NCBI GenBank assembly: GCA_937912115.1
Contig: CALDOI010000143.1
Span: 1-64,000 of the forward strand
Reading direction: 5' to 3'
From: an uncultured Bacteroidota bacterium
Lineage (GTDB): Bacteria; Bacteroidota; Bacteroidia; Bacteroidales; F082
DNA length: 64,000 nt
In this document: positions 20,533 to 29,137 of the stretch, piece after piece
How positions within the stretch are numbered: the stretch's first letter is position 1
Layout: each line of letters begins with the position of its first letter
The notes under the pieces: generated by a model
The model's input: the letters and a program-made list of their open reading frames with translations, nothing else
Database searches by the model: none
Told to the model about the DNA's origin: nothing
Translations under genes and position numbers: made by a program

Positions 20533-20536
20533 CATA

Positions 20537-21745
20537 ATGCAGCGTGTGTGGACATATCTCTTCACAATAGTTTTATTAACAACTATTAGTTCCTGTTCCC
20601 AACAAACAGGTCAAAAGACTAATGAATCAATTCTTTATAATAATATAAGTAAGAATAATATCACCCAATCCAATATTGTTCATAGACCGTCTAGTTCATT
20701 AGGTGAGAAAAATGCGGATACAGCTTTTTTATATACAACCAAGGTTTACAAAAATGTTGGCGATTTTGCAGAACTAAGTATCCAGGAAATTGCAGCTAAA
20801 AAAGGTGGCATTGAAAGAAAGTCATCAGAATACCACACAGCAAACTACGCAAGCCCACAGGATATTAGTAGTTCAACAAGACTAATTAGAGTAGTTTTTG
20901 ACAATGACATATTTAATAATACTGATTATTATTATACTAACGGGGTAGTTATTGATCTAATAGTTCCTACAGCAAAACTTTCACCATTATCAAAACTATT
21001 ATTGGGCTTTAAAGGTGCAGATATAGATTTATTTGGGTTCTCAATTAAGCAGAATATTTATACACCAACAAACCCTGATATTGCAGAAATTTCTGTTGGT
21101 GACCGACCCTTTTCCGCGTTTTTATCCATCGGTCAAATTAGAGAAAGTTACAACGTAAAAAATAATTTCTCAATAAAAAGTGGTTTGAATTTTGGAGTGC
21201 TTGGCCCTGCATCAATGGGTTCTGTAGTTCAATCATCAATTCACAATATTGAACCCATTGGCTGGAACAACCAAATAAACAACAACGTGGTAATTGACTA
21301 TTCAATAGAGATTGAAAAGGGAATTGTTAGCTCACCCCATTTTGAATTTAATGTAACTGGCGGAGGAAACATTGGAACCATATTCAATAAAATTAAAGGA
21401 GGGGTTTATTTAAGGGCAGGAAATTTCACTCCGGTTATTAGGGGTCTTTTCTCTAACTCAGGTAGTACATCCAATAAAAGCGCTTTACAATACTGGTTTT
21501 TTGTAAGTGGTAACACTAATGTTGTTTTTTACGATGCCACACTTCAGGGAGGTTTATTTAGCAAAACCAATTCATACACAATTCAGGATAAGGATATTAA
21601 TAGACTGGTACTAAACTTAAGTGTTGGCTTTGCATTGTATTACAAGAATGTTGGTTTGGAGATGCAGAATTTTTATCTTTCACCGGAGTTTAAAAACGCC
21701 TATGATTTCAGGTGGGGTCGAATTAAATTAATATTCAAAATCTAA
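20537..21745 (+). CDS. LpxR-like lipid A 3'-O-deacylase family outer-membrane protein
   Basis: 402 aa. LpxR removes the 3'-acyloxyacyl group of lipid A at the outer membrane. The family motif is present as VVFDNDIFNNTDYYYTNGV with Asn123 and Asp124, and the later LGPASMGSVVQSSIHNIEP contributes His236 followed by GWNNQI; Asn, Asp and His are the residues used for catalysis in Salmonella LpxR. The C-terminus has barrel strands ending WGRIKLIFKI. Unusually, the signal peptide ends in a lipobox (TISSC, Cys20) and about 90 linker residues precede the barrel. Activity on this organism's lipid A is an inference. Confidence 0.85.
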   Translation: MQRVWTYLFTIVLLTTISSCSQQTGQKTNESILYNNISKNNITQSNIVHRPSSSLGEKNADTAFLYTTKVYKNVGDFAELSIQEIAAKKGGIERKSSEYHTANYASPQDISSSTRLIRVVFDNDIFNNTDYYYTNGVVIDLIVPTAKLSPLSKLLLGFKGADIDLFGFSIKQNIYTPTNPDIAEISVGDRPFSAFLSIGQIRESYNVKNNFSIKSGLNFGVLGPASMGSVVQSSIHNIEPIGWNNQINNNVVIDYSIEIEKGIVSSPHFEFNVTGGGNIGTIFNKIKGGVYLRAGNFTPVIRGLFSNSGSTSNKSALQYWFFVSGNTNVVFYDATLQGGLFSKTNSYTIQDKDINRLVLNLSVGFALYYKNVGLEMQNFYLSPEFKNAYDFRWGRIKLIFKI

Positions 21746-21754
21746 TAGAACAAT

Positions 21755-22072
21755 ATGTCGAAACTAGTAAATCTTGAAAACGGAAACTCAACAAATTCTA
21801 ATCTGCCAATGGAAAATGTTCAACTTGAATTCCCGGTAACATTTCAATTAAAAGCCGTAATGTATACTTCAGGTTCTGATGATGAAAACAAGAAAAAACT
21901 AGTTGATGTTTTTAATAATCTTAAAGTTAAGAACAAATTTACAAACTCCAAAAAAAGCAGTAAAGGCACATATATCAGCTATAATTATAAAGTTACCTTG
22001 ATCAGCAAGGCACAACTTGAAACACTGTATGAAAACCTAAAGAGTGTGCAAGGAATAAAGTTCGCCCTATGA
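21755..22072 (+). CDS. DUF493 (YbeD-like) family protein
   Basis: 105 aa. The core from about residue 26 (LEFPVTFQLKAVMYTSG), through the KGTYISYNYKVTLISKAQLE strand pair, to YENLKSVQGIKFAL follows the ACT-like fold of DUF493/YbeD, small proteins of unclear regulatory function. The first 18-20 residues are polar and unlike the family; Met19 (21809) is an alternative start. The last four bases overlap the start of crcB, indicating an operon of DUF493, crcB and the unknown gene at 22443. Confidence 0.8.
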   Translation: MSKLVNLENGNSTNSNLPMENVQLEFPVTFQLKAVMYTSGSDDENKKKLVDVFNNLKVKNKFTNSKKSSKGTYISYNYKVTLISKAQLETLYENLKSVQGIKFAL

Positions 22073-22443
22073 TTCAAAAATTGCTTGCGGTTGCATTTGG
22101 AGGAAGTATTGGTGCAGTACTACGCTATCTTATTTTTCTTACATATGAAAAAACAAATACTCATTCCTTCCCATGGGGAACATTATTTGTGAACCTTGCA
22201 GGCTCATTTTTAATTGGTTTATTATGGGGAGTATTTGATAAATTTTATGTGTCACCAGGAATTAGACTTTTCCTATTTGTAGGGATTCTTGGTAGTTTCA
22301 CAACTTTTTCAACATTTGCATTTGATGTATTTAGCCTTGGCAAAGATGGCAGTTTCAAATACCTAATTATTTATATACTAACAACAAATGTTGTAGGAAT
22401 ATCGTTAGCATTTATTGGATACTATATTTCAAAATTATTCTAA
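22069..22443 (+). CDS. crcB: Fluoride ion channel CrcB
   Basis: 124 aa inner-membrane protein with four hydrophobic helices that exports fluoride as a dual-topology dimer. Family signatures are GGSIGAVLRYLIF in helix 1, WGTLFVNLAGSFLIGLLWG in helix 2 and GILGSFTTFSTFAFD in helix 3. Length is normal. The start overlaps the DUF493 gene by four bases and the stop overlaps the next start by one (TAATG), so translation is coupled. A fluoride riboswitch is not expected here because the upstream DNA is coding. Confidence 0.95.
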   Translation: MIQKLLAVAFGGSIGAVLRYLIFLTYEKTNTHSFPWGTLFVNLAGSFLIGLLWGVFDKFYVSPGIRLFLFVGILGSFTTFSTFAFDVFSLGKDGSFKYLIIYILTTNVVGISLAFIGYYISKLF

Positions 22444-23012
22444 TGCACGAGATTGAACCATATTATAATTGGAGAGGCAACTATATAGCTGCTGACGACC
22501 CTGAATCTCCTTTTTTTAACAGAGAATATAGCGAGTTCTCATTTACCAATTCCATATACGATCATTTGATCCATCCCCAATGGGATGAGTTTGGGTCAAA
22601 CACTCTATTCATCAAAATTTTGATGGTTAATTACGAATCACAATATTGCATTATCGAAATGCTTGGCGAATGGAACGATTTATTATATAATGATATCATG
22701 TTTTTGTACAGGAATGTAATTGAAATACTTCTTGAAAATAATATTAAGTACTTTATCCTTGTCGGTGAAAATGTACTTAATTTTCATCCCGATACAAATG
22801 ACTATTATGAAGAATGGTTTAATAATATTGATGATGGTTGGATTGTTGGTGTGAATTTCCGGGACTTCATAATTAAAGAGTTTGAAGATGCAGATATTGA
22901 TTATTTTATTGCATTTAGTGGTGAGTTTAACGAAATTGCCTGGCGAAACCAAACCCCAGACCAATTGTTTGAACAAACCAATTCCATTATCACCAAACGA
23001 CTTGGCATCTGA
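22443..23012 (+). CDS. Hypothetical acidic protein coupled to crcB
   Basis: 189 aa, unrecognised. It is soluble, acidic and aromatic-rich (YYNWRGNYIAADDPESPFF, WNDLLYNDIMFLYRNVIEIL, YYEEWFNNIDDGWIVGVN) with no signal peptide, membrane segment or known catalytic motif. The alternation of hydrophobic strands (YCIIEMLGEW, KYFILVGENVL) suggests an alpha/beta fold. The ATG overlaps the crcB stop by one base, so it is co-translated with the fluoride channel. A link to fluoride tolerance is possible only by context. Confidence 0.75.
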   Translation: MHEIEPYYNWRGNYIAADDPESPFFNREYSEFSFTNSIYDHLIHPQWDEFGSNTLFIKILMVNYESQYCIIEMLGEWNDLLYNDIMFLYRNVIEILLENNIKYFILVGENVLNFHPDTNDYYEEWFNNIDDGWIVGVNFRDFIIKEFEDADIDYFIAFSGEFNEIAWRNQTPDQLFEQTNSIITKRLGI

Positions 23013-23058
23013 TAAAACCACTAATTAACAATGACCAGTTACCGATTACCAATAATAA

Positions 23059-23334
23059 ATGACCAAATTAAAAGCAGCATCCATATCAGTTTATGGCAAA
23101 GTTCAAGGAGTTGGATTTAGATATCACACATCTAAAAAGGCTGATGAGTACAATATTAACGGTTTTGTTCGAAACAAACCTGATGGTTCAGTATATATAG
23201 AAGCAGAAGGTGAGGAGATTGATCTTTTAGCATTTATCGATTGGTGTAAGGTTGGCCCACAATGGTCGAGGGTTATAAAAATAGAAACTCAAACTATTCC
23301 ACCATTGTACGCCACTGATTTTCAGGTTAAATAA
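23059..23334 (+). CDS. acyP: Acylphosphatase
   Basis: 91 aa enzyme that hydrolyses acyl phosphates such as acetyl phosphate or carbamoyl phosphate. The catalytic arginine is Arg21 in GKVQGVGFRYHT and the catalytic asparagine is Asn39 in GFVRNKPDGSVYIEAEG. Length and motif spacing are standard. It lies 46 bases after the crcB-linked gene on the same strand and could be the last gene of that cluster. Confidence 0.95.
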   Translation: MTKLKAASISVYGKVQGVGFRYHTSKKADEYNINGFVRNKPDGSVYIEAEGEEIDLLAFIDWCKVGPQWSRVIKIETQTIPPLYATDFQVK

Positions 23335-23430
23335 TCCAATTATATGCAAACCTTGTTTTTAAATAACCTAACTCTTGCTAACACTTCCGTATAATCTTAC
23401 TACCTTTACAACCTTAATTTTTAAATTTAA

Positions 23431-24807
23431 ATGATGGAAAAAGTAAAACAATTTATCGAAGATAATAGGGAACGTTTTATGGAGGAATTATTCGAAGCAA
23501 TTCGCATTCCTTCAATATCTTCTTTAACGGAACATAAAGGAGATATGATCCGTATGGCTGAATACTACAAGAAAAGTTTGCTTGCCGCAGGAGTTGACAA
23601 AGCCGAAGTTATGCCAACTGCAGGCAACCCTGTTGTTTATGGTGAAAAAATAATTGACGATTCATTGCCAACCGTACTCGTTTATGCACATTATGATGTA
23701 ATGCCAGTTGATCCAATCGAGCTTTGGGATTCGCCACCGTTTGAACCGGAAATTCGTGATGGTAAAATTTATGCCAGAGGTGCTGACGATGATAAAGGTC
23801 AGGGATTTATGCACATTAAAGCTTTTGAAGCTCTTGTGAAAAATAATAAGCTTACCACCAATGTTAAGTTCATGATTGAGGGTGAAGAAGAAATTGGCTC
23901 TGTAAGTCTTGGTGCTTTCTGCGAACAAAATAAAGAAATGCTCAAGGCAGATATTATCCTTGTTTCTGATACAGGTATGATTGCTGAAGATATTCCTTCA
24001 ATAACAACAGGCCTTAGAGGTTTAGCTTATTGGCAGGTTGAAGTTACCGGTCCAAACAGAGATCTTCATTCAGGTCTTTTTGGTGGAGGCGTAGCTAATC
24101 CAATAAATGTATTAGCGAAAATGATCGCATCAATGACTGATGAAAAAGGCATGATTACAATGCCGGGTTTTTATGATGATGTTCTTGTTGCTACTGATAA
24201 AGAAAGAAAAATGCTTAACAAAGCACCTTTCAGTATTGATGAATATAAAAAAGCAATTGATGTTGAAGAACTTGATGGTGAAGCTGGGTACACTACAATT
24301 GAAAGAACCGGAATTCGTCCTTCATTTGATGTTTGTGGTATCTGGGGTGGTTATACCGGAGAAGGTGCAAAAACAGTGCTTCCTTCAAAAGCCTTTGCAA
24401 AAATTTCAACTCGTTTGGTTCCGGATCAAAACAATGAAAAGATAGCAAAGATGTTTGAAGAGTATTTTACAAGTATTGCTCCAAAATCAGTAAAAGTTAA
24501 GGTTGAATCATTACATGGTGGTCAGGCATATGTTTGCCCAATTGACCTCCCTGCATACAGAGCTGCTGAACAGGCATACGAAAAAGTTTATAATAAAACT
24601 CCTGTGCCTATGCGCAGTGGTGGTAGTATTCCTATTATCTCAACATTTGAAGATATACTTGGAACAAAATCGGTTCTAATGGGATTCGGACTTGAGTCGG
24701 ATGCAATTCACTCACCAAATGAAAACTATACTGTAGTTAATTTCTATAATGGCATCGAAACCATCGCTTGGTTTTATCAGTTTTTTGCAGAAGAATTTAA
24801 AAAATAG
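23431..24807 (+). CDS. M20-family dipeptidase
   Basis: 458 aa zinc-dependent peptidase similar to cytosolic non-specific dipeptidases. Metal ligands are recognisable: His87 and its partner Asp89 in VYAHYDVMPVDP, an Asp in ARGADDDKGQ (119-121), the Glu pair in EGEEEIGS (152-154), an Asp in LVSDTGM, and a late His in SDAIHSPNE. The dimerisation domain lies between (about 205-360, starting near NRDLHSGLFGG). It would hydrolyse dipeptides in the cytoplasm. No signal peptide. ATG ATG at the start gives two equivalent start codons; a hairpin terminator follows the gene. Confidence 0.93.
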   Translation: MMEKVKQFIEDNRERFMEELFEAIRIPSISSLTEHKGDMIRMAEYYKKSLLAAGVDKAEVMPTAGNPVVYGEKIIDDSLPTVLVYAHYDVMPVDPIELWDSPPFEPEIRDGKIYARGADDDKGQGFMHIKAFEALVKNNKLTTNVKFMIEGEEEIGSVSLGAFCEQNKEMLKADIILVSDTGMIAEDIPSITTGLRGLAYWQVEVTGPNRDLHSGLFGGGVANPINVLAKMIASMTDEKGMITMPGFYDDVLVATDKERKMLNKAPFSIDEYKKAIDVEELDGEAGYTTIERTGIRPSFDVCGIWGGYTGEGAKTVLPSKAFAKISTRLVPDQNNEKIAKMFEEYFTSIAPKSVKVKVESLHGGQAYVCPIDLPAYRAAEQAYEKVYNKTPVPMRSGGSIPIISTFEDILGTKSVLMGFGLESDAIHSPNENYTVVNFYNGIETIAWFYQFFAEEFKK

Positions 24808-24833
24808 CAGATAAAATAAAAAGTTAATAATTT

Positions 24834-24873
24834 TGCTCCTTGCACAATATGGTATTGTTCAGGGAGCATTTTT
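24834..24873. terminator. Hairpin terminator between convergent genes
   Basis: A stem of 15 bases (TGCTCCTTGCACAAT at 24834-24848 with its near complement 24854-24868, two mismatches) has a 5-base loop and is followed by TTTTT. It lies between the dipeptidase gene and the convergent methyltransferase gene and can serve the former; for the latter it is less clear because no long T run follows on that strand. Confidence 0.75.
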
Positions 24874-24921
24874 GTTTTACAGAATTAGATCACTTTTCAA
24901 AAATTGACTCTAAACAAAGCT

Positions 24922-26520
24922 TTAACCTTTTGAGTCACCTCCCTCGGCCTTGGGTGGCTTTTTTGTGCTAATTCGCTTTCTGGCTGGTTTTTTAGTGTCA
25001 GATTTTTTCTTGTCAGAATTTGTGAATCTTCTTAACGACTCCATATGCTTCTCAAAATCCTGGCTCCGTTTAGTATTAAGATTGCGTCTGTCATCCGAAT
25101 TTGATTCATCATTCTTATAATACTTTTTCCTATCATCAGATCTCTTTACATTTGTCTCCTGATAATTTTCATTTTCACCTTCAGATTCAGTTTTTTGTAA
25201 ATCTAATCTATCTTCCTCCAGGCTACGAACGCCATCATCCCATTTTTTTATGCCGCGTTTCCCGTCATCAGATTGTCGGTCTTTTGAATCTCTGAAATCA
25301 TCTCTTTTTGAAAAGTCTTTTTTCCCTTCTTTCGAAAACCTTTCATCCGGATTATCACCATATCTTTTTGTGCCTTCATAAACTTCGAACTTCAAGAATT
25401 TTGTTTCAATGGGACCATTATACAAGGTGATTTTTTGAGATGGACGTAAACCTATAAACTTAGCCTGATCGAAGTCAGGACAAATAACCCAAGCCTCGCA
25501 ACCAGCAAAATTATTTTTTAGCACATTACCTATGCCCTTATATAAATCTCTCATTTCACCACGTTCCTCCATACGAATTCCATAAGGAGGATTCATAATA
25601 AGCACCCCGCTATTTTCGGGTTTGATACTGTCAAAAAAAGCTACTTTAACCTCGATATCTTTATGGAGTCCTGCAAATTTCAGATTTCGTTTAGTAATCC
25701 CAATTGCTTTTTCCGATCGGTCGGATGCGTAAATATTACATTCATGTTCGGTGAGGTTGTTATCTGCATCTTCTTTTGTTTTATCCCACAATTCCTGGTT
25801 AAAACCTTCCCAATTCATAAAGGCATATTCCTTCCGATAGTAACCAGCAGGAATATTCATGGCTAACATTGCAGCTTCCATAGGTATTGTTCCCGATCCG
25901 CACATTGGGTCGTAAAAATCACGATCACCCTTCCATCCAGCCAATTGTATCATGCCAGCAGCAAGAATCTCATTTATTGGAGCCTTATCAGATCCAATTT
26001 TATAACCACGTTTGTGTAACGATTCACCCGAGCTATCAAGTGAAATAGTACAAACATTATGACTTATATGTACATCAATATAAATATGTGGAGTTTCAAC
26101 ATTTACCCATGGACGTTTACCAGTACTTTCCCTAAATTGATCAACAATAGCATCTTTTGTTTTTAAGGCTGCATAATGTGAATGATCCATATCAGAATGA
26201 AACAAATTTGCATCAACCGAAAATGTTTGATTCAGCTTAAAAACATCCATCCAATTAATCCTCTTCACCTTATCGTACAACTGATCATCATTCTTTACAT
26301 CAAAAACACCAATGGGCTTAAGTATTCTAATGGCCAATCTTGATAAGTAATTCACTTTATAAAGAAGAGCTTCATCACCACGAAAAGTGCAACCACGCTT
26401 TATTATTTCAACATCATCAGCACCCAATTCCTTTAGCTCTTTTGCTAATAATTCCTCTAGTCCGGCAAAGGTTTTTGCAGTTAAATCCATCCCCTTTTTA
26501 AATTCTTTAATTGATTCCAT
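24922..26520 (-). CDS. THUMP-domain class I RNA methyltransferase (RlmL-like) with charged tail
   Basis: 532 aa. The N-terminal part (about 10-155) is a ferredoxin-like plus THUMP RNA-binding region (AKTFAGLEELLAKELKELGA). The methyltransferase part (about 160-385) has the SAM-binding DPMCGSGTIPMEAAM (204 on) and the catalytic NPPYGIRMEE (310 on), as in RlmL, which makes N2-methylguanine in 23S rRNA. From about residue 388 the protein becomes a lysine/aspartate/arginine-rich, low-complexity tail (KDFSKRDDFRDSKDRQSDDG) of about 145 residues, probably disordered and RNA-binding. Divergent from the MazG-like gene. Confidence 0.9.
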   Translation of the reverse strand: MESIKEFKKGMDLTAKTFAGLEELLAKELKELGADDVEIIKRGCTFRGDEALLYKVNYLSRLAIRILKPIGVFDVKNDDQLYDKVKRINWMDVFKLNQTFSVDANLFHSDMDHSHYAALKTKDAIVDQFRESTGKRPWVNVETPHIYIDVHISHNVCTISLDSSGESLHKRGYKIGSDKAPINEILAAGMIQLAGWKGDRDFYDPMCGSGTIPMEAAMLAMNIPAGYYRKEYAFMNWEGFNQELWDKTKEDADNNLTEHECNIYASDRSEKAIGITKRNLKFAGLHKDIEVKVAFFDSIKPENSGVLIMNPPYGIRMEERGEMRDLYKGIGNVLKNNFAGCEAWVICPDFDQAKFIGLRPSQKITLYNGPIETKFLKFEVYEGTKRYGDNPDERFSKEGKKDFSKRDDFRDSKDRQSDDGKRGIKKWDDGVRSLEEDRLDLQKTESEGENENYQETNVKRSDDRKKYYKNDESNSDDRRNLNTKRSQDFEKHMESLRRFTNSDKKKSDTKKPARKRISTKKPPKAEGGDSKG

Positions 26521-26579
26521 ATGGTTGGCAAAATTAATTATTTTAGCCTGTCTACAAGCATATTATCAAAATTATAAAC

Positions 26580-26906
26580 ATGACTATTAAAGAAGCACAA
26601 CAGAAAGTTGATCTTTGGATTAACACAACAGGGGTAAGATATTTCAATGAACTCACTAATATGGCAATACTAACAGAAGAAGTTGGCGAGGTAGCAAGGA
26701 TTATTTCACGTACCTATGGTGAGCAATCTTTTAAAGATAAGGATAAAAAACACAATCTTGGTGATGAAATGGCAGATGTATTGTTTGTACTAATTTGTTT
26801 GGCAAATCAAACCGGAGTAGATCTTACTGAAGCACTTAAAAAAAACTTAGTTAAAAAGGAGACTCGAGATAAGGAAAGGCATAAAAACAATAGTAAGTTG
26901 AAATAA
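26580..26906 (+). CDS. MazG-like nucleotide pyrophosphohydrolase
   Basis: 108 aa, the short single-domain MazG/dUTPase-like all-alpha fold. The metal-binding acidic motif is visible as LTEEVGEVARIISRTYG followed by NLGDEMADVLFVLICLANQ, i.e. EExxE and ExxD. These enzymes cleave nucleoside triphosphates to monophosphates and pyrophosphate, removing abnormal nucleotides. Divergent promoter region shared with the RNA methyltransferase (59-base gap). Confidence 0.9.
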   Translation: MTIKEAQQKVDLWINTTGVRYFNELTNMAILTEEVGEVARIISRTYGEQSFKDKDKKHNLGDEMADVLFVLICLANQTGVDLTEALKKNLVKKETRDKERHKNNSKLK

Positions 26907-26990
26907 ACTATTGTGTACTTTAAAGTACTGACTTAACATATCAGTTTTTATTATAAATTTACATTGTCGATGTAAACAAAACTAACAAAT

Positions 26991-28088
26991 ATGAAAGATA
27001 ACTTACTTCAATATATCAGACCAATTATTGGCTTTGCCATAATTGTTTTTATGGGATGGTATTTTTTGGATGTTGTTGCATATATATTGGTTGCTACTTT
27101 TTTATCGATGATGGGAACACCATTAGTAAGGCATCTTGATAAAATAAATATTCGAAAGCGAAAGATTCCTCACGGATTAAGTGTGGTAACTACAATGATT
27201 GTTATGATGTTTATTTTCAGTTTATTTATGGTGTTAATTGTACCTTTAATTATTCGACAAGCTAATATTATTTCAACTATCAATGTGAATGATATAATTG
27301 CTAATTACCAGGAACCGATGAATAATTTGGATAGATTTTTGGTTCAGTACAACGTTATTAATGCTGATGAAACCCTTTCAATATATCTTCAAAGTCAGAT
27401 AATTGAATTGATAAGTGTAGCTAGATTCACTAATTTCTTTACCAATTTAGTGAGCACGACCGGATCGGTATTTATGGGTACATTTATAATTATCTTCCTT
27501 ACTTATTATTTTTTGGCAGATGATAAACTTGCAAAGAATTTAATTCTCATACTTTCGCCAGAGAAATATATTGATGATTTGGACAAAGCACTCCATGATT
27601 CTAAATTCCTTTTGGTTAGATATTTTCATGGTATTTTGATTGAAGTAATAATAATGATGACTTTGGAAACAACCGGGCTATTAATAATGGGTGTGCCAAA
27701 TGCATTACTAATTGGTTTTCTTGGTGGATTAATGAACATTATTCCATACATTGGCCCTATAATTGGAATGACGATCGGAGCAGTATTAGCAATATTATCT
27801 ACACTAAGTGCCGGTGAATATGATATGCTTTTATTCACTTTTTTTAGTGTTATTGGGGTTTTTGGGATTGCGAACCTTATTGATAATTTTATTCTGCAGC
27901 CCCAAATTTACTCAAAGAGTGTAAAGGCTCATCCTGTTGAAGTTTTTCTTGCAATAATAGTTGGAGGAAAAATTGCCGGAATTGCTGGAATGATTCTTGC
28001 TATACCAACACTAACAATAATTAAAGTAATTGCTCGTCAGTTTATGCAACAAATGAAACTGGTGAAATATTTAACAAGTAGAATGTAA
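26991..28088 (+). CDS. AI-2E family transporter (PerM/YdiK type)
   Basis: 365 aa inner-membrane protein with about eight hydrophobic segments and the family's cytoplasmic/periplasmic loop in the middle (about 80-160). The signature region is FLGGLMNIIPYIGPIIGMTIGA and, later, FILQPQIYSKSVKAHPVEVF. Family members include the AI-2 exporter TqsA and Na+/H+ antiporters; the substrate here is unknown. It begins a run of three same-strand genes for envelope proteins (with 28149 and 28466). Confidence 0.9.
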   Translation: MKDNLLQYIRPIIGFAIIVFMGWYFLDVVAYILVATFLSMMGTPLVRHLDKINIRKRKIPHGLSVVTTMIVMMFIFSLFMVLIVPLIIRQANIISTINVNDIIANYQEPMNNLDRFLVQYNVINADETLSIYLQSQIIELISVARFTNFFTNLVSTTGSVFMGTFIIIFLTYYFLADDKLAKNLILILSPEKYIDDLDKALHDSKFLLVRYFHGILIEVIIMMTLETTGLLIMGVPNALLIGFLGGLMNIIPYIGPIIGMTIGAVLAILSTLSAGEYDMLLFTFFSVIGVFGIANLIDNFILQPQIYSKSVKAHPVEVFLAIIVGGKIAGIAGMILAIPTLTIIKVIARQFMQQMKLVKYLTSRM

Positions 28089-28148
28089 CCTTTTTGTATA
28101 AAATCAATATAATATATAACACACTTTAACCTTTTAAATTTTATAGAT

Positions 28149-28445
28149 ATGAGTGAAAAAAAATCAAGTTCTTGCTTTTCTTTTTTAGCAGGAGCAATAG
28201 TAGGTGCAGCTGCCGGAGCTTTGGCAGGTTTATTATTAGCACCAGAAACTGGTGAAGAAACAAGGAAAAGAATAGCGGAAAAATCGAAGGATTTAGCAGA
28301 CGACCTTTTTGACAAATTTGACGACTTCAAGGAAACTATGACTGATGTACTTGAGGATGTTAAGCAAGGAACTGCTGAAACTCTTGAGGCTGTTAAAAAA
28401 AGTACTAGCTCTCTAATAGAAGAAGTGAAAGAAAAAGCCAAATAA
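28149..28445 (+). CDS. YtxH-domain small membrane-anchored protein
   Basis: 98 aa. A single glycine/alanine-rich membrane segment (about residues 9-30, FLAGAIVGAAAGALAGLLLA) is followed by PETGEETRKR, the YtxH signature, and then an amphipathic coiled-coil-like tail (DLFDKFDDFKETMTDVLEDV). YtxH-like proteins are general-stress proteins in Firmicutes and common in Bacteroidota; the molecular role is not known. The gene is 20 bases before the holin-like gene, so the two are co-transcribed. Confidence 0.9.
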   Translation: MSEKKSSSCFSFLAGAIVGAAAGALAGLLLAPETGEETRKRIAEKSKDLADDLFDKFDDFKETMTDVLEDVKQGTAETLEAVKKSTSSLIEEVKEKAK

Positions 28446-28465
28446 GTTAAATTAACTTATTTTTT

Positions 28466-29137
28466 ATGGAATACGAAAATTTGGGCACTCCGCTAAGGGA
28501 AACATTAGATGAGTTCAAAGCCTATATAGAAAGCCTAATAACATACAACAAGCTTGTATTTGTTAGGGGTGCTGGAGTATTGTCTTCATATTTAATGCTA
28601 TTGTTATTATTGCTAGGACTTAGCGGATTTGTTCTTTTGTTTTTATCCTTTGCCTTTGCGGGATGGTTTGTGGAGATTACGGGACTTGGTATTGGAACAG
28701 GCTATATGGTGATGGCAGTTTTTTATGTAATACTTGCTATCCTTGTTTATATTTATCGTCAGCGTCTAATCTTTAATCCTACACGAAAACTTTTTGGAAA
28801 TATAGTATTTGGAGACTTTGAATCGTCGATTGATTCAACAGCTTTCGACTCTGAAGAAATGCATACCCAAAATATTAAAGAAGTACACGAAAAGTTGACC
28901 AGACAAAAGGATGTATTAAATGATAAATTAAAGGAACTTGAGCAAAACCTATCATTTGCAAATATTGCTCAACAAATAATTGGAAAAGCATATTCTTCAA
29001 TCGTGTCTACATCAAATATTGCTAAATTTGCATTTGCTTTAATCAAGAAATTCAAGTGGTTTACTGAGCGTAAGAAAAGAAAAAGTGTAAAACATAAGAA
29101 AGACAAAGAACTTAAAGAAGGAGAAAACAAAGACTAA
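28466..29137 (+). CDS. Phage-holin-like (DUF1469 type) membrane protein
   Basis: 223 aa. Two adjacent transmembrane segments at about residues 38-70 and 76-98 are flanked by an amphipathic N-terminal helix (LRETLDEFKAYIESLITYNK) and a long basic C-terminal helix region ending KKRKSVKHKKDKELKEG. The arrangement matches the phage-holin/DUF1469 group, which in chromosomes usually accompanies YtxH genes and is not phage-derived. No phage genes are nearby. Its last four bases overlap the frr gene on the other strand. Confidence 0.75.
   Translation: MEYENLGTPLRETLDEFKAYIESLITYNKLVFVRGAGVLSSYLMLLLLLLGLSGFVLLFLSFAFAGWFVEITGLGIGTGYMVMAVFYVILAILVYIYRQRLIFNPTRKLFGNIVFGDFESSIDSTAFDSEEMHTQNIKEVHEKLTRQKDVLNDKLKELEQNLSFANIAQQIIGKAYSSIVSTSNIAKFAFALIKKFKWFTERKKRKSVKHKKDKELKEGENKD

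Larger units (their letters stand above)
20048..20536. other. 489-bp intergenic region with palindromic repeat
   Basis: No coding region was found. It holds the long imperfect inverted repeat at 20211-20359 and, at its right end, the -7 box for the next gene. The remainder is AT-rich sequence with no structure that I can name. Confidence 0.6.

Noticed and set aside
28466-29137. Prophage remnant (holin)
   Set aside because: No lysin, portal, capsid or integrase genes nearby; the YtxH and holin-like pair is a regular chromosomal arrangement.
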